Shown: positions 50,412 to 59,713, counted from the stretch's first letter. The stretch: 64,000 nt of DNA from Variovorax sp. V93 (GCF_041154485.1 NZ_AP028669.1:3658001-3722000), one strand, 5' to 3'. Numbers and translations: made by a program. Notes: generated from the letters alone by a model not told the origin.

Positions 50412-52763
50412 CTAGAGTTCGAGCACCAGCCGGCCTTCGCAGGCGCGCGAGCAGCAGGCCATCATCTTGTTGTGGGCCTCGCGTTCCGGGCGGGTCAGCA
50501 CCACGTCGCGGTGATCGACCTTGCCGGACAGCACCCGCACTTCGCACGAGCCGCACAGGCCCTCTTCGCAATCGCTCTGCACATCGACGTTGGCGGCGCG
50601 CAACGCCGACAGCAGGGTCTGGTCGGGCGGCACGGTGACCACCAGGCCGGAATCCTTCAGCTCGACTTCGAACGCATGCTCCTTCGACGGATCGAGCGTG
50701 GCGAGCGTCGACTCGAAATGCTCGACGCGCAAGGCACCCTCGGGCCAGGCGGCGCAGCAGTCTTCGAGCGCCTCGAGCATGCGCAGCGGGCCGCAGGCAT
50801 AGACCTGCGCACCGGCCACCGGCTCGGCGAGCAGCGCGCGCAGATCGCAGCGCCGTCCTTCGTCGCTCGCATGGACATGCAGCCGCTCGCCGTGCAGCGC
50901 CGCGAGCTCGTCCAGGAAGGCCATGCCCCTGCGGCTGCGGCCGCTGTAGTGCAGTTCGTAGTCCATGCCGAGCGCCTTCGCGCGGCGCGCCATGGCGCTC
51001 ACGGGCGTGATGCCGATGCCGCCCGCAATGAAGATCGCCTTCCGGAGCGACTCGTCGAGCCGGAAGTGGTTGCGCGGCCCGCGGATGCGCAGCCGGTCGC
51101 CGGCCTGCACCTGCGTGTGCACCCAGGCCGAGCCGCCGCGCCCCCCGGGCTCGTGCAGCACCGCGATCTCCAGCACGCCGGCTTCGTCGGGATCGCCGCA
51201 CAGCGAATACTGGCGCGACAGCTCGGGCGAGCCGCATTCCACGTCGATGTGCGAACCCGCGGTCCAGCGCGGCAGCGGCTTGCCGTCCGGCGACACGAGC
51301 CGCAGCTTCACGATGCCCTCGGCCACCGGCGTCACGCGCTCCACCACCACCGGCCGCGCGATCGCGTGCCGCGAGGGCTCGCCGATGCGCACCGGCACCT
51401 GCACCTCGCGCAGCGCGGGGTTCGCGCGCTCCGGATTGGCCGCAGGGTCCCATTCGACCCACAGGTGCTCGGGCCCGCGGAACGAGGTGTTCGGCACGTA
51501 GCTGAAGCGCTGCTCGGCAAGGCGCATGTGCGGCAGCCGCCGCGTGAACTCCTCGAGGAAGATCTGCATCTCCATGCGCGCGAGGTTCTTGCCCATGCAC
51601 TGGTGCGAGCCATAGCCGAAGGTCAGGTGGTCGCTGGCGTTGTCGCGGCGGATGTCGAACAGGTCGGCATCCGCGAAATGCGCCTCGTCGTGGTTGGCCG
51701 ACGAGGTGACGATCAGGAGCCGCGAGCCGGCCGGCAAATCGACGCCGCCCACCTGCGTGTCCCTGGTGACGAGGCGCCGCCAGGCGGCCACCGAGCCGTT
51801 GTGGCGCAGGCACTCTTCCACCGCGTTGGGAATGAGGCCCGGGTCTTCGCACAGTTCCCGCCACACCTGCGGATGCTGCAGCAGCAGCTTGACCGCGTTG
51901 GCGGTGGCGTTGGCGGTGGTCTCGTGCGCGGCCACGATGCCGGCCATCATCATCGAGTGCAGGTACGAATCGGTCACCACCTCGGGGTGCAGCTTCTGCT
52001 TGCGGATGCCGTATTGCATCCAGCCGGGCGCGTCGGGGTCCTGGCGCATCTTCTCGAGCACCTTGCCGGCGTACTGCCAGAAGTTGCCGACCGCATGCGC
52101 CACGGCCACCTGCTCTTCGGGCTTCGGCCGGCCCCAGGTGTTGACGGTGTGCGCAATCGAATACTTGCGCAGCGTATCCATGTCTTCCTCGGGCACGCCA
52201 AGGAAATGCAGCGCCACGGTCAGTGGAATTTCCCACAGCATCTGGTCGACGAGATCGGCGCGGCCGTCGTCGATGAAGCGGTCGACATAGCTGCGCGCCA
52301 GCTCGCGCACCATCGGCTCGTGGTGCTTGAGCGCCTCGGGCGTGAACGGATCCATCAGCGCGCGGCGGCGCGGCATGTGAGCGGGCTCGTCCTCGTTCAC
52401 CAGCGTGCGGTTCAAAGCAAAGCCGTAGGAGGCGAGCACGGCATTGGCCTCGTCGCTCGTGGGCGTGATCTTCTCCAGCGCGTTCGAGGGGCTGAAAGTG
52501 ATGTTGTCGCGGAACACCGCCTTGATGTCGTCGTAGCGCGTGATCACCCAGTAGCCGAGCCTGGGGCTGAAGAAGATCGGCTCCTTCTCGCGCGCCCAGC
52601 GCACGTATTCGGGCGGGTCCTGCTGGTAGCCGTCCTCGAAGGGGTCGAACTCGGCCGCGCGCGCGCTGACGGGACAGCCGGTGGGCGTGCGCTCGGAAGA
52701 CAGCGGCCCGTGCGCGACGGGACAGCCGGAGGTGCGTGGAGGCAAGGCGGTGTCGGCGGACAT
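50412..52763 (-). CDS. Self-sufficient cytochrome P450 (CYP116B type, P450-reductase-ferredoxin fusion)
   Basis: This 783-residue single-chain monooxygenase has a heme domain (about 1-440) with the I-helix GIVAAHETTANA (275-286) and the heme-binding FGYGSHQCMGK (Cys389 as ligand). An FMN/NAD(P)H reductase of the phthalate-dioxygenase type follows (about 465-675; RQYSL at 517-521, FIAGGIGITPVSAM), then a plant-type [2Fe-2S] domain with Cys732, 737, 740 and 770. This order and length match CYP116B2 (P450RhF), which oxidises thiocarbamates, aromatics and terpenoids without partners. The N-terminus repeats GCPV twice. It lies 10 bases after the Bug gene, in its operon. Confidence 0.95.
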   Translation of the reverse strand: MSADTALPPRTSGCPVAHGPLSSERTPTGCPVSARAAEFDPFEDGYQQDPPEYVRWAREKEPIFFSPRLGYWVITRYDDIKAVFRDNITFSPSNALEKITPTSDEANAVLASYGFALNRTLVNEDEPAHMPRRRALMDPFTPEALKHHEPMVRELARSYVDRFIDDGRADLVDQMLWEIPLTVALHFLGVPEEDMDTLRKYSIAHTVNTWGRPKPEEQVAVAHAVGNFWQYAGKVLEKMRQDPDAPGWMQYGIRKQKLHPEVVTDSYLHSMMMAGIVAAHETTANATANAVKLLLQHPQVWRELCEDPGLIPNAVEECLRHNGSVAAWRRLVTRDTQVGGVDLPAGSRLLIVTSSANHDEAHFADADLFDIRRDNASDHLTFGYGSHQCMGKNLARMEMQIFLEEFTRRLPHMRLAEQRFSYVPNTSFRGPEHLWVEWDPAANPERANPALREVQVPVRIGEPSRHAIARPVVVERVTPVAEGIVKLRLVSPDGKPLPRWTAGSHIDVECGSPELSRQYSLCGDPDEAGVLEIAVLHEPGGRGGSAWVHTQVQAGDRLRIRGPRNHFRLDESLRKAIFIAGGIGITPVSAMARRAKALGMDYELHYSGRSRRGMAFLDELAALHGERLHVHASDEGRRCDLRALLAEPVAGAQVYACGPLRMLEALEDCCAAWPEGALRVEHFESTLATLDPSKEHAFEVELKDSGLVVTVPPDQTLLSALRAANVDVQSDCEEGLCGSCEVRVLSGKVDHRDVVLTRPEREAHNKMMACCSRACEGRLVLEL

Positions 52764-52773
52764 GGCGGCGGGC

Positions 52774-53742
52774 TCAGTCGAGGGTGATCTTCAGGTCCCG
52801 GATGAGCTTGTGCCAGCGCACGGTCTCGCTCTTGAGCAGCGCGGCGTACTGCGCGGGCGTGCTGCCCACGGGCTCCACGCCGAAGTCGGTCATGCGCGTG
52901 CGCACCGAGGGTTCGTTGATCGCGGCCACCAGCTGGCGGTTGAGCGTGTTCACCACCTCCGGCGGCGTGGCCGAGGGCACCACCACGCCGACCAGCGCGG
53001 CGGCCTCGACGTTCCTGTAGCCGAGCTCGGCGAAAGTGGGCACGTCGGGCAGCTGCGGCAGCCGCGTCGGGTTGGCCACCGCCAGAGCGCGGACCTTGCC
53101 GCCCTTGATGAAGCCCGCGCCGGCCGCCAGGTCGACCATCATGGCCGGCAGCTGCCCGCCCACCACATCGGCCAGCGCAGGCGCCGCGCCGCGGTACGGC
53201 ACGTGGACCATGAAGAGGCCGGCCTCCACCTTGAGCAGTTCCATCGCCAGGTGATGCGGGCTGCCGGCGCCGGCCGAGGCGTAGCTCAGGTCGCCAGGCT
53301 TGGCCTTGGCCCTGGCGATGAAATCCTTGGCCGTGGCAATGCCGGAATTGGCGCCGGCGACCAGGATCATCGGGAACTTGCCCATCAGCGTGACGGGGGC
53401 CAGGTCCTTGGTCGGGCTGTACGAGAGCGACTTGTAGAGCGCCGGGTTGAACACCAGCGTGCCGTTGTCGGCCGACAGCACCGTGTAGCCGTCGGCCGGC
53501 GCGCGCGCCGTCTCGGCCGCAGCCAGCGCGGTGTTGCCGCCGGGCTTGTTGTCCACCAGCACCGGCTGCCCCACCTGGGCGGAGAGCGTCTGCGCGACCG
53601 TGCGCGCGAGAAAGTCGGAGCCGCCGCCGGCCGCGTACGGAACGAGCCAGCGGATCGGCTTGGCGGGAAAGGTCTGGGCGCTGGCGCTTGCCGCGGCAGC
53701 AAGGGAAAGAACGGCAAGGCACCGAGCAAGGCGGTTTTTCAT
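52774..53742 (-). CDS. Bug-family binding protein 4
   Basis: This 322-residue periplasmic binding protein has a signal peptide to about residue 23 (LAAAASASAQ). Bug marks are TFPAKPIRWLVPYAAGGGSDFLAR, PVLVDNKPGGNTALAAAETARAPADG and HVPYRGAAPALADVVGGQLP. The start at 53742 (MKNRLARC) has GGAGA six bases upstream; an ATG five codons earlier is possible. The gene is followed by the P450 gene after 10 bases and is divergent from an IclR regulator, so the binding protein probably captures the P450 substrate or a related compound. Confidence 0.92.
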   Translation of the reverse strand: MKNRLARCLAVLSLAAAASASAQTFPAKPIRWLVPYAAGGGSDFLARTVAQTLSAQVGQPVLVDNKPGGNTALAAAETARAPADGYTVLSADNGTLVFNPALYKSLSYSPTKDLAPVTLMGKFPMILVAGANSGIATAKDFIARAKAKPGDLSYASAGAGSPHHLAMELLKVEAGLFMVHVPYRGAAPALADVVGGQLPAMMVDLAAGAGFIKGGKVRALAVANPTRLPQLPDVPTFAELGYRNVEAAALVGVVVPSATPPEVVNTLNRQLVAAINEPSVRTRMTDFGVEPVGSTPAQYAALLKSETVRWHKLIRDLKITLD

Positions 53743-53762
53743 GGATGTCTCCGACATGATTT

Positions 53763-53805
53763 CGTATTGCGTAAGTATCATACGCATTGCGTAATCATGG
53801 TTCAA
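53763..53805 (-). promoter_or_regulatory. Promoter and IclR-type operator repeats
   Basis: On the minus strand TTGAAC (53800-53805), 17 bp and TATGAT (53777-53782) form the promoter of the Bug/P450 operon. Two 12-bp copies, CGTATTGCGTAA (53763-53774) and CGCATTGCGTAA (53783-53794), are 11/12 identical and 20 bp apart. One sits in the spacer and one at the expected start site. GCGTA...TACGC also forms an inverted repeat across them. Confidence 0.6.
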
Positions 53806-53868
53806 GGGACAACCCTGAACCTGGGCGGCTCCTGGACGCCCGCTCCCAGCGCCTAACATGAAGCCCAC

Positions 53869-54690
53869 ATGACCCAAGCTCCGGAGCTCCCCCCTCTTTC
53901 CCCCGCAACCCGCGAACGCCGCCAGCGCGTGCAATCGGCCGAAACCGGCATGGCGGTGCTCAAGGGCCTGGCCCACCTGGGCGGCCGCAGCAGCCTGACG
54001 GCCCTGTCGGCCCACGTCGGCGAAAGCCCGGCCAAGGTACACCGCTACCTTGCCAGCCTGATGGAGGAAGGCCTGGTGCTGCAGGACGCCGTCTCGCAGC
54101 ACTACTACCTGGGCACGGAAGCCATCCAGATCGGCTTGGCCGCCATGCGCCAGGCCGACCCGATCCGCGCGGCCGAGCCCAGCCTGGTCCGGCTGCGCGA
54201 ATCGCTCGAAGTGACCTGCTTCGTCGCGGTCATGGGCAACAAGGGGCCGACCATCGTGCGCTTCGAGGAACCGGGCCTGCCGGTCACGGTGAACGTGCGC
54301 GCGGGCTCGGTGATGTCGATGCTCTGGTCGGCCACCGGACGCGCGTTCCTGGGCCTGCTCGACGAGTCGCGGGTGCTGGCGCTCGCCGAGCAGGAACTGG
54401 CGGAATCACCGGAAGACATGCGGGCCACGCTGGACGCGAAGGACCCCATCGGCCAGCTGCGGCGCGACGTGCAGAAGGCGCGCTGCGCGAGCGTGAAAGA
54501 CACCTACCTGCGCGGCATCAGCGCCGTGGCGGCGCCGGTCTACGACTATGCCGGCCGCGTGTGCGCGGTGCTGACGGCCTTGGGTGCGACAGGCGGCTTC
54601 GACCCCGCCATCGATGGCCCGATCGCCGCCGCGGTGCGCCAGGAGGCCCGCGCCGCGAGCGCCATCCTGGGGCACGGGAACGGCGCCTGA
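53869..54690 (+). CDS. IclR-family transcriptional regulator
   Basis: This 273-residue IclR-type regulator has a winged helix-turn-helix at about residues 20-85 (QSAETGMAVLKGLAHLGGRSSLTALSAHVGESPAKVHRYLASLMEEGL) and an effector-binding domain at about 95-265, with the usual GAF-like wording GPTIVRFEEPGLPVTVNVRAGSVMSM and GISAVAAPVYDYAGRVCAVL. The long intervening helix ends at YLGTEAI. It is divergent from the Bug/P450 operon and most likely represses it until an aromatic or organic acid is present. The start follows a short gap with no strong ribosome-binding site. Confidence 0.91.
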   Translation: MTQAPELPPLSPATRERRQRVQSAETGMAVLKGLAHLGGRSSLTALSAHVGESPAKVHRYLASLMEEGLVLQDAVSQHYYLGTEAIQIGLAAMRQADPIRAAEPSLVRLRESLEVTCFVAVMGNKGPTIVRFEEPGLPVTVNVRAGSVMSMLWSATGRAFLGLLDESRVLALAEQELAESPEDMRATLDAKDPIGQLRRDVQKARCASVKDTYLRGISAVAAPVYDYAGRVCAVLTALGATGGFDPAIDGPIAAAVRQEARAASAILGHGNGA

Positions 54691-54717
54691 GCGCCGGGAC
54701 AGCCGCTGCGCCTGTTC

Positions 54718-55542
54718 CTATTCCGCCCAGACCACCGTGCCGGTCCAGGCCGTGGCCAGCACCACGATGCCGAAGGCGATGCGGTACCAGGCAAAGGGAA
54801 TGAAATCGTGCGTGCTGATGTACTTCAGCAGCCAGCGCACGCAGAGCCAGGCGCTGATGAAGGAAAACACCAGCCCCACGGCGAACAGCGGAATGTCGGC
54901 CACCGACAGCAGCGCGCGTTCCTTGTAGAGGCTGTAGGCACCGGCGCCGATCAGCGTCGGGATGGCCAGGAAGAACGAAAAGTCGGTGGCCGCCTGGCGC
55001 GACAGGCCGAGCAGCATGCCGCCGATGATGGTCGAGCCGCTGCGGCTGGTGCCCGGAATCATCGCGAAGCACTGCACCAGGCCGACCTTGAGCGCGTCCC
55101 ACATCGTCATGTCGTCGACATGCTCGATGCGCACCGAACCCGGTGGCCGCTTCTCGGCCCACAGGATGATGAAGCCGCCGATGATGAAGGTGCTGGCCAC
55201 GACCACCGGGGTGAAGAGGTGCGCCTTGATCATCTTGCCGAACACCAGCCCAAGCACCACGGCGGGGAGAAACCCGATGACCACGTTGAGCGCGAGGCGC
55301 CTTGCCTTGGGCTGCCTCGGCAGCGCCACCACGGTGGAGTGGATCTTCTGCCAGTACACCAGGATCACCGCGAAGATCGCACCGGTCTGGATGGCAATGT
55401 CGAACACCTTCGCCTTGTCGTCGTCGAAACCGAGCAGCGAGCCCGCAAGAATCAGATGTCCCGTCGACGAGATGGGCAGAAACTCGGTCAGCCCCTCGAC
55501 GATGCCCATGACGGCGGCCTTCACCAGCAAAACGATGTCCAC
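54718..55542 (-). CDS. uppP: Undecaprenyl-diphosphatase UppP (BacA)
   Basis: This membrane enzyme recycles undecaprenyl pyrophosphate for peptidoglycan synthesis and gives bacitracin resistance when abundant. It has 274 residues and about eight membrane segments. Both catalytic motifs are present: [15 protein letters not shown] (about residues 16-30) and [10 protein letters not shown] (about 165-175), the latter with the essential arginine and serines. The GTG at 55542 was chosen because AAAGGAG lies at the right distance. It runs in the same direction as the aminotransferase cluster but follows an 80-base gap, so it may have its own promoter. Confidence 0.95.
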   Translation of the reverse strand: MDIVLLVKAAVMGIVEGLTEFLPISSTGHLILAGSLLGFDDDKAKVFDIAIQTGAIFAVILVYWQKIHSTVVALPRQPKARRLALNVVIGFLPAVVLGLVFGKMIKAHLFTPVVVASTFIIGGFIILWAEKRPPGSVRIEHVDDMTMWDALKVGLVQCFAMIPGTSRSGSTIIGGMLLGLSRQAATDFSFFLAIPTLIGAGAYSLYKERALLSVADIPLFAVGLVFSFISAWLCVRWLLKYISTHDFIPFAWYRIAFGIVVLATAWTGTVVWAE

Positions 55543-55622
55543 GCTTACTCCTTTAAAGAGCACCAATTATGGCGAGGCATCGAGTCAGGCCAGGTTCAGC
55601 TGGCCCCTGGCATCTGCGGGCT

Positions 55623-56276
55623 TTATCGCGCAGCTTGATTCGTGCGCAGCCGCAGGGCCCGCACCGCACTGTCGACGGTGGTGAGAACCGGCAGGCCGCT
55701 GGCCTCTTCGCAGGCGGCGCGCGCGCGCGCCATGCTGAACTGCGCGAGCGCAATGCGCGTGCAGCCGCGCTCGCGCAGCGCCACTGCCTGGGCGGCGATC
55801 AGCGCGTCGTGCCGCTGCGTGTCGCCGGCGTTCAGCGCGTCGAGCGCGCCTTCGGCCAGCACGGGCTCGAGTGCGGTGCCGGCCGGAAACTCCGGCGGCA
55901 TCGATACCAGCGTGGCCGCGAAGGTGGCGATGAGCCCGAGGCGGCCCTGCCCTTGCGCGGCCTCCGCCACCATCGCCTCGTTGGGCTTGAGCACCGGCAT
56001 GCCCGCATGCCGCCGCGCCACCACCTCGATGCAGGGCCCGAAGGCCGAGCAGGTGAAGAGGATGCCTCCGGCACCCGTGTCGACCGCGTACTGCGCGAGT
56101 TGCTGAAAGCGCGTATGCATCGCCGCGTCGAGCCCGCGGCCGCCGCGCGCGAGGTCGGCCGAGAGGCTGTCGTCCAGCAGGTTCATGCGCACCGCCTCGG
56201 GCCAGTCGCGCTCGAAGGCGGCGTTGATGGGCGCAACCGAGTGCGAGAGGGCGTGGATCAGGGCGATGCGGGTCAT
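55623..56276 (-). CDS. Asp/Glu/hydantoin racemase-family protein lacking one catalytic cysteine
   Basis: This 217-residue protein has the racemase fold, with one conserved cysteine site (GGILFTCSAFGPCIEV, about residues 73-85). The second site, normally a cysteine in the stretch that starts from a Gly-Cys turn, here reads RGCTRIALAQFSMARA, with Gln-Phe-Ser where active enzymes have a Cys. A two-base racemase mechanism is therefore doubtful; it may be a decarboxylase-like relative (arylmalonate decarboxylase uses one Cys), or inactive. It starts 13 bases after the binding protein gene, at the end of the RpiR-controlled cluster. Confidence 0.8.
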   Translation of the reverse strand: MTRIALIHALSHSVAPINAAFERDWPEAVRMNLLDDSLSADLARGGRGLDAAMHTRFQQLAQYAVDTGAGGILFTCSAFGPCIEVVARRHAGMPVLKPNEAMVAEAAQGQGRLGLIATFAATLVSMPPEFPAGTALEPVLAEGALDALNAGDTQRHDALIAAQAVALRERGCTRIALAQFSMARARAACEEASGLPVLTTVDSAVRALRLRTNQAAR

Positions 56277-56289
56277 GCGGCAGGATTGG

Positions 56290-57204
56290 TCAGATGCCCT
56301 TGGACGAGGGGTTGGCAAAGGCCTCCTTCGTCTCGGCATTGAGCGGGTAGTTGATGTTGATGCCCTTGGGCGGAATCGGCGACATGAACCACTTGTTGTA
56401 GAGCTTTTCCATCTCGCCCGACTTCATCATGCCCGACACCACGCGGTCCACCAATGCCTTGAAGGCCGGATCGTCCTTGCGGAACATGAGCGACTGGTTC
56501 TCGGTGCGCAGGCTCTCGCCGGTGATGATGAAGTCCTTCGGATTACGCGCATTCGCGATCTGGCCGGCCAGCAGGATGTCGTCGAGAACGAAGGCCTGCG
56601 CACGGCCGCTTTCCACCAGCAGGAAGGAATCGCTGTGGTCCTTGCCGCCCAGGTTGTTCACCTCGAGGTTGCGGCCCTTGTCGGCCTCGCGCAGCAGGCG
56701 GAACGAGGTGGTGCCCGTGGTGGTGGCCACCGTCTTGCCCTGCAGGTCGGCAATGCTCCTGATGCCCGAATCGGCCTTCACCAGCATGCGCACGTTGTAG
56801 CGGAAGATGTCGGGCGAGAACGCCACCTGCTTCTGGCGCTCGACCAGGTTGGTGGTGGAGCCGCACTCGATGTCCACCGTGCCGTTCTGCACCAGCGGAA
56901 TGCGGTTGGCCGAGGTCACGGCCTGGTACTTGATCTCGACCGCCGGCAGCTTGAGTTCGGTCTTCACCGCCTCGACGATGCGATTGCAGATCTCGATGCT
57001 GTAGCCCACCGGCTTCAGGTTGCCGTCGAGGTAGGAGAAGCCGAACGACGACTCGCGGTAGCCGAAGGTGATGGCGCCGCTCGCCTTGATCTTGGCGAGC
57101 GTGTCGTTCTCCTGGGCCTGCGCGGCTGCGTGCGGCAACAGGGCGGCAAAGGCCACCGCGAGAGCGGCAGCACCGAAAGGGATCGGCAGACGAAGCTTGG
57201 GCAT
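56290..57204 (-). CDS. Amino-acid ABC transporter substrate-binding protein (GltI-like)
   Basis: This 304-residue periplasmic binding protein has a signal peptide to about residue 30 (AAAQAQE). The mature sequence is of the polar amino acid (glutamate/aspartate) type: LAKIKASGAITFGYRESSFGFSYLDGNLKPVGYSIEIC, DIECGSTTNLVERQKQVAFS and RYNVRMLVKADSGIRSI. No permease or ATPase gene follows, so it must use components elsewhere. It lies between the aminotransferase (61 bases upstream) and the racemase-like gene (13 bases downstream), in one operon on the minus strand. Confidence 0.92.
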   Translation of the reverse strand: MPKLRLPIPFGAAALAVAFAALLPHAAAQAQENDTLAKIKASGAITFGYRESSFGFSYLDGNLKPVGYSIEICNRIVEAVKTELKLPAVEIKYQAVTSANRIPLVQNGTVDIECGSTTNLVERQKQVAFSPDIFRYNVRMLVKADSGIRSIADLQGKTVATTTGTTSFRLLREADKGRNLEVNNLGGKDHSDSFLLVESGRAQAFVLDDILLAGQIANARNPKDFIITGESLRTENQSLMFRKDDPAFKALVDRVVSGMMKSGEMEKLYNKWFMSPIPPKGININYPLNAETKEAFANPSSKGI

Positions 57205-57265
57205 GGAAGCGCTCCTCGGAACGGCGTTGAAGAAAACAGACGAAAGAAAATCGGCAACGAAAGGA

Positions 57266-58600
57266 TCAGCGCGCGGCGGCGCGCGTCACCGCATCGATCG
57301 AAGCAGCGAGGCGGGCCGCGATGTCCTGCAGCTGCTGCCGCGTGGCAATGAAGGGCGGCGCGAGCAGCACGTGGTCGCCCTGCCGGCCATCGACCGTGCC
57401 GCCGAACGGGTAGCACAGCAGGCCGCGCGCCATGGCGTCCTTCTTGACCAGCGCATGGACCTTCAGCGCCGGATCGAACGGTGCCTTGCTCGCGCGGTCG
57501 GCCACCAGCTCGATGCCCCAGAAGAAGCCGCGGCCGCGGATGTCGCCCACATGCGCGTGGCCGCCGAGCGCCTCGGCCAGCATCGCGCCGAAGGCTGCGC
57601 CGTCTTCGCGCACCTTGGCGACCAGGCCGTCGCGCCGGATCACCTGCTGCACCGCGAGCGCCGCCGCGCAGGCCATCGGATGGCCGAGGTAGGTGTGGCC
57701 ATGCTGGAAGAAGCCGCTGCCCTTCGACATGGCCTCGACGATCCTGCGCTGCGCGAGCACCGCGCCGATCGGCTGGTAGCCGCCGCCCAGGCCCTTGGCG
57801 ATGGTGATGAGGTCGGGCACCACGCCCTCCTGCTCGCAGGCGTGCAGCGAACCCGTGCGGCCCATGCCGCACATCACCTCGTCGAGGATCAGCAGCACGC
57901 CGTATTTGTCGCACACCGCGCGCACCGCCTTGAAGTAGCCGGGTACGGGCGTGAGCACGCCGGCCGTGGCACCGCCCACCGTTTCGGCCAAGAAGGCGAT
58001 CACGCGGTCGGCGCCCTGCGCGAGGATGGCTGCTTCGAGCTCGGCCGCGAGCCGCAGGCCGTACTGCTCGGCGCTCTCATCGGCACGCTGCTCGCGGTAC
58101 GGGTAGCACGGCGCCACATGGGTGGCCGGCACCAGGATGGGCGCGAACGGCTCGCGCCGCCACGCGTTGCCGCCCACGGCCAGCGCGCCCAGTGTGTTGC
58201 CGTGGTAGCTCTGGCGGCGCGCGATGAAGTGCGTGCGCTGCGGCTGGCCGGTCTCGACGAAATACTGCCGCGCCATCTTGAGCGCCGCCTCCACCGCCTC
58301 GGAGCCGCCGCTCACCAGGTACACGTGGCTCATGCCCTCGGGGGCGGAAGCGACCAGCTCGTCGGCCAGCTGCTCGGCCACTTCGCTGGTGAAGAAACTG
58401 GTGTGCGCATACGCCAGCCGGTCGAGCTGCGCATGCATGGCGGCCAGCACCTCGGGGTGCGCGTGGCCGAGCGAAGACACGGCCGCGCCGCCCGAGGCGT
58501 CGAGGTATTCGCGCCCTTCGGCATCGCGGATGAACATGCCGCTGGAGCCGGCGGCAACCGGCGGGGTGTGGCGAAGGTGGCGGTGGAAGACGTGCGTCAT
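57266..58600 (-). CDS. Class III PLP-dependent aminotransferase
   Basis: This 444-residue fold-type I aminotransferase uses omega-amino acids, diamines or amino ketones. Marks are MFIRDAEGREYLDASGGAAVSSLGH at the start, YLVSGGSEAVEAALKMAR (PLP phosphate site), LLILDEVMCGMGRTGSL (PLP-stacking Asp) and the PLP lysine in LITIAKGLGGGYQPIGAVLAQ. The substrate is unknown. It is the first gene of the RpiR-controlled operon with an amino-acid binding protein and a racemase-like protein, which points to catabolism of an unusual or D-amino acid. Confidence 0.93.
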   Translation of the reverse strand: MTHVFHRHLRHTPPVAAGSSGMFIRDAEGREYLDASGGAAVSSLGHAHPEVLAAMHAQLDRLAYAHTSFFTSEVAEQLADELVASAPEGMSHVYLVSGGSEAVEAALKMARQYFVETGQPQRTHFIARRQSYHGNTLGALAVGGNAWRREPFAPILVPATHVAPCYPYREQRADESAEQYGLRLAAELEAAILAQGADRVIAFLAETVGGATAGVLTPVPGYFKAVRAVCDKYGVLLILDEVMCGMGRTGSLHACEQEGVVPDLITIAKGLGGGYQPIGAVLAQRRIVEAMSKGSGFFQHGHTYLGHPMACAAALAVQQVIRRDGLVAKVREDGAAFGAMLAEALGGHAHVGDIRGRGFFWGIELVADRASKAPFDPALKVHALVKKDAMARGLLCYPFGGTVDGRQGDHVLLAPPFIATRQQLQDIAARLAASIDAVTRAAAR

Positions 58601-58626
58601 GGCGGGTGGCTGGCGGATTTGTGTTT

Positions 58627-58710
58627 GGAACTAACGTTTCCACGATATTGTTATCTGGAACATTTGTTCCGTCAACTGTTCCGTCGTTCCACGTCCGGTA
58701 CATTCGTTCC
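58627..58710. promoter_or_regulatory. Clustered GTTCC/GGAAC operator sites for RpiR regulator
   Basis: The 137-bp gap between the divergent aminotransferase and RpiR genes holds GGAACA-TT-TGTTCC (58657-58670, perfect arms) and GGAAC-TAACG-TTTCC (58627-58641), plus three more GTTCC half-sites (58678, 58686, 58706). On the minus strand the perfect dyad lies in the spacer between TTGACG (58670-58675) and AACAAT (58647-58652), a classic repressor position. Confidence 0.65.
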
Positions 58711-58737
58711 AACGACCGCTAGAAGAGAGACACCGCC

Positions 58738-59604
58738 ATGGGCGCCAGAGACCAGATCCGCCAGCGTTTCAACGAACTGAGCCCCGCGCTGCAACAGGTG
58801 GCGCGCTATGTGCTCGACCATCCCAACGAGGTGGTGACCGCCTCGATGCGCAGCGTGGGCACGCGCGCGCAGAGCACGCCCGCCACGCTGGTGCGCTTTG
58901 CGCAGCACCTGGGCTATGCGGGCTGGCCGCAGCTCAAGGAAGCCTTTGCCGGCGACATGGGCCTGGGCAGCGAAACCTACGGCGGGCGCGCCAAGCAGCT
59001 CATCGGCCGCGCGCAGGACCGCAGCCTCACGGCCGAGATGTTCGAGGTGCAGCGCCGCAACCTGGAAGCCACGCACCAGCAGAGCGAGCAGGCGCTGCAA
59101 AAGGCCTGCGCGCTGATCGAGAAGGCTCCCGCGGTGCATGCGGCGGGTTTCAGGGCCTGCTTTCCGATCGCGTTCTCGTTCGTCTACGTCTACCGGCTCT
59201 TCCGCGCCAGCGTGCACCTGGTCGATGGCCAGGGCGGTTCGCTCGAAATGCAGCAGCGCGCCTTCGCCAAGGGCGACGCACTGGTGGTGGCCAGCTTCAT
59301 GCCCTACTCGCGCGAGGCGCTGCAGGTGGCCGAGGCGGCCCGGGCCGCCGGCTGCCGCATCGTGGCCATCACCGACAGCGTGGCTTCGCCGCTGTCGCTG
59401 CTGGCAGACGAAACGCTGCTCTTCACGATCAACAGCCCCTCGTTCTTTCCCTCGGTGGCGGCTGGCGTGGCCGTGACCGAAGCACTGGTCGAGTTGCTCG
59501 CGAGCCGCGCGGGCAAGCCGGTGATCCGGCGCATCGACCAGGCCGAGGCGCAATTGTTCGAGTCGGGCGCCTATCTGGTGGCGCCGGTGGCGCGCGGGGG
59601 CTAG
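58738..59604 (+). CDS. MurR/RpiR-family transcriptional regulator with SIS domain
   Basis: This 288-residue regulator has an N-terminal helix-turn-helix at about residues 1-77 (IRQRFNELSPALQQVARYVLDHPNEV, then RAQSTPATLVRFAQHLGYAGWPQL) and a SIS sugar-isomerase domain at about 125-265 (FRACFPIAFSFVYVYRLF, GDALVVASFMPYSREALQVA, AITDSVASPLSLLADETL). SIS domains bind phosphosugars, though in this branch amino-acid or amine ligands are common. It is divergent from the aminotransferase operon and is expected to bind the repeated GGAAC/GTTCC sites. The start has AAGAGAGA upstream. Confidence 0.92.
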   Translation: MGARDQIRQRFNELSPALQQVARYVLDHPNEVVTASMRSVGTRAQSTPATLVRFAQHLGYAGWPQLKEAFAGDMGLGSETYGGRAKQLIGRAQDRSLTAEMFEVQRRNLEATHQQSEQALQKACALIEKAPAVHAAGFRACFPIAFSFVYVYRLFRASVHLVDGQGGSLEMQQRAFAKGDALVVASFMPYSREALQVAEAARAAGCRIVAITDSVASPLSLLADETLLFTINSPSFFPSVAAGVAVTEALVELLASRAGKPVIRRIDQAEAQLFESGAYLVAPVARGG

Positions 59605-59713
59605 GCACAGATCGGATCCGATTGCATGCTGCAGTGCCGCATCGCGGAACCCCGCCGGATCGGCACGGTCCAACCGCTGTCGCGGTTGTGTGTCGCGACA
59701 GGAGGTAATGACC

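Noticed and set aside
55589..55611. GCCAGG...CCTGGC hairpin downstream of the racemase-like gene
   Set aside because: The stem is only six bases with an 11-base loop and no U-run; too weak to list as a terminator.
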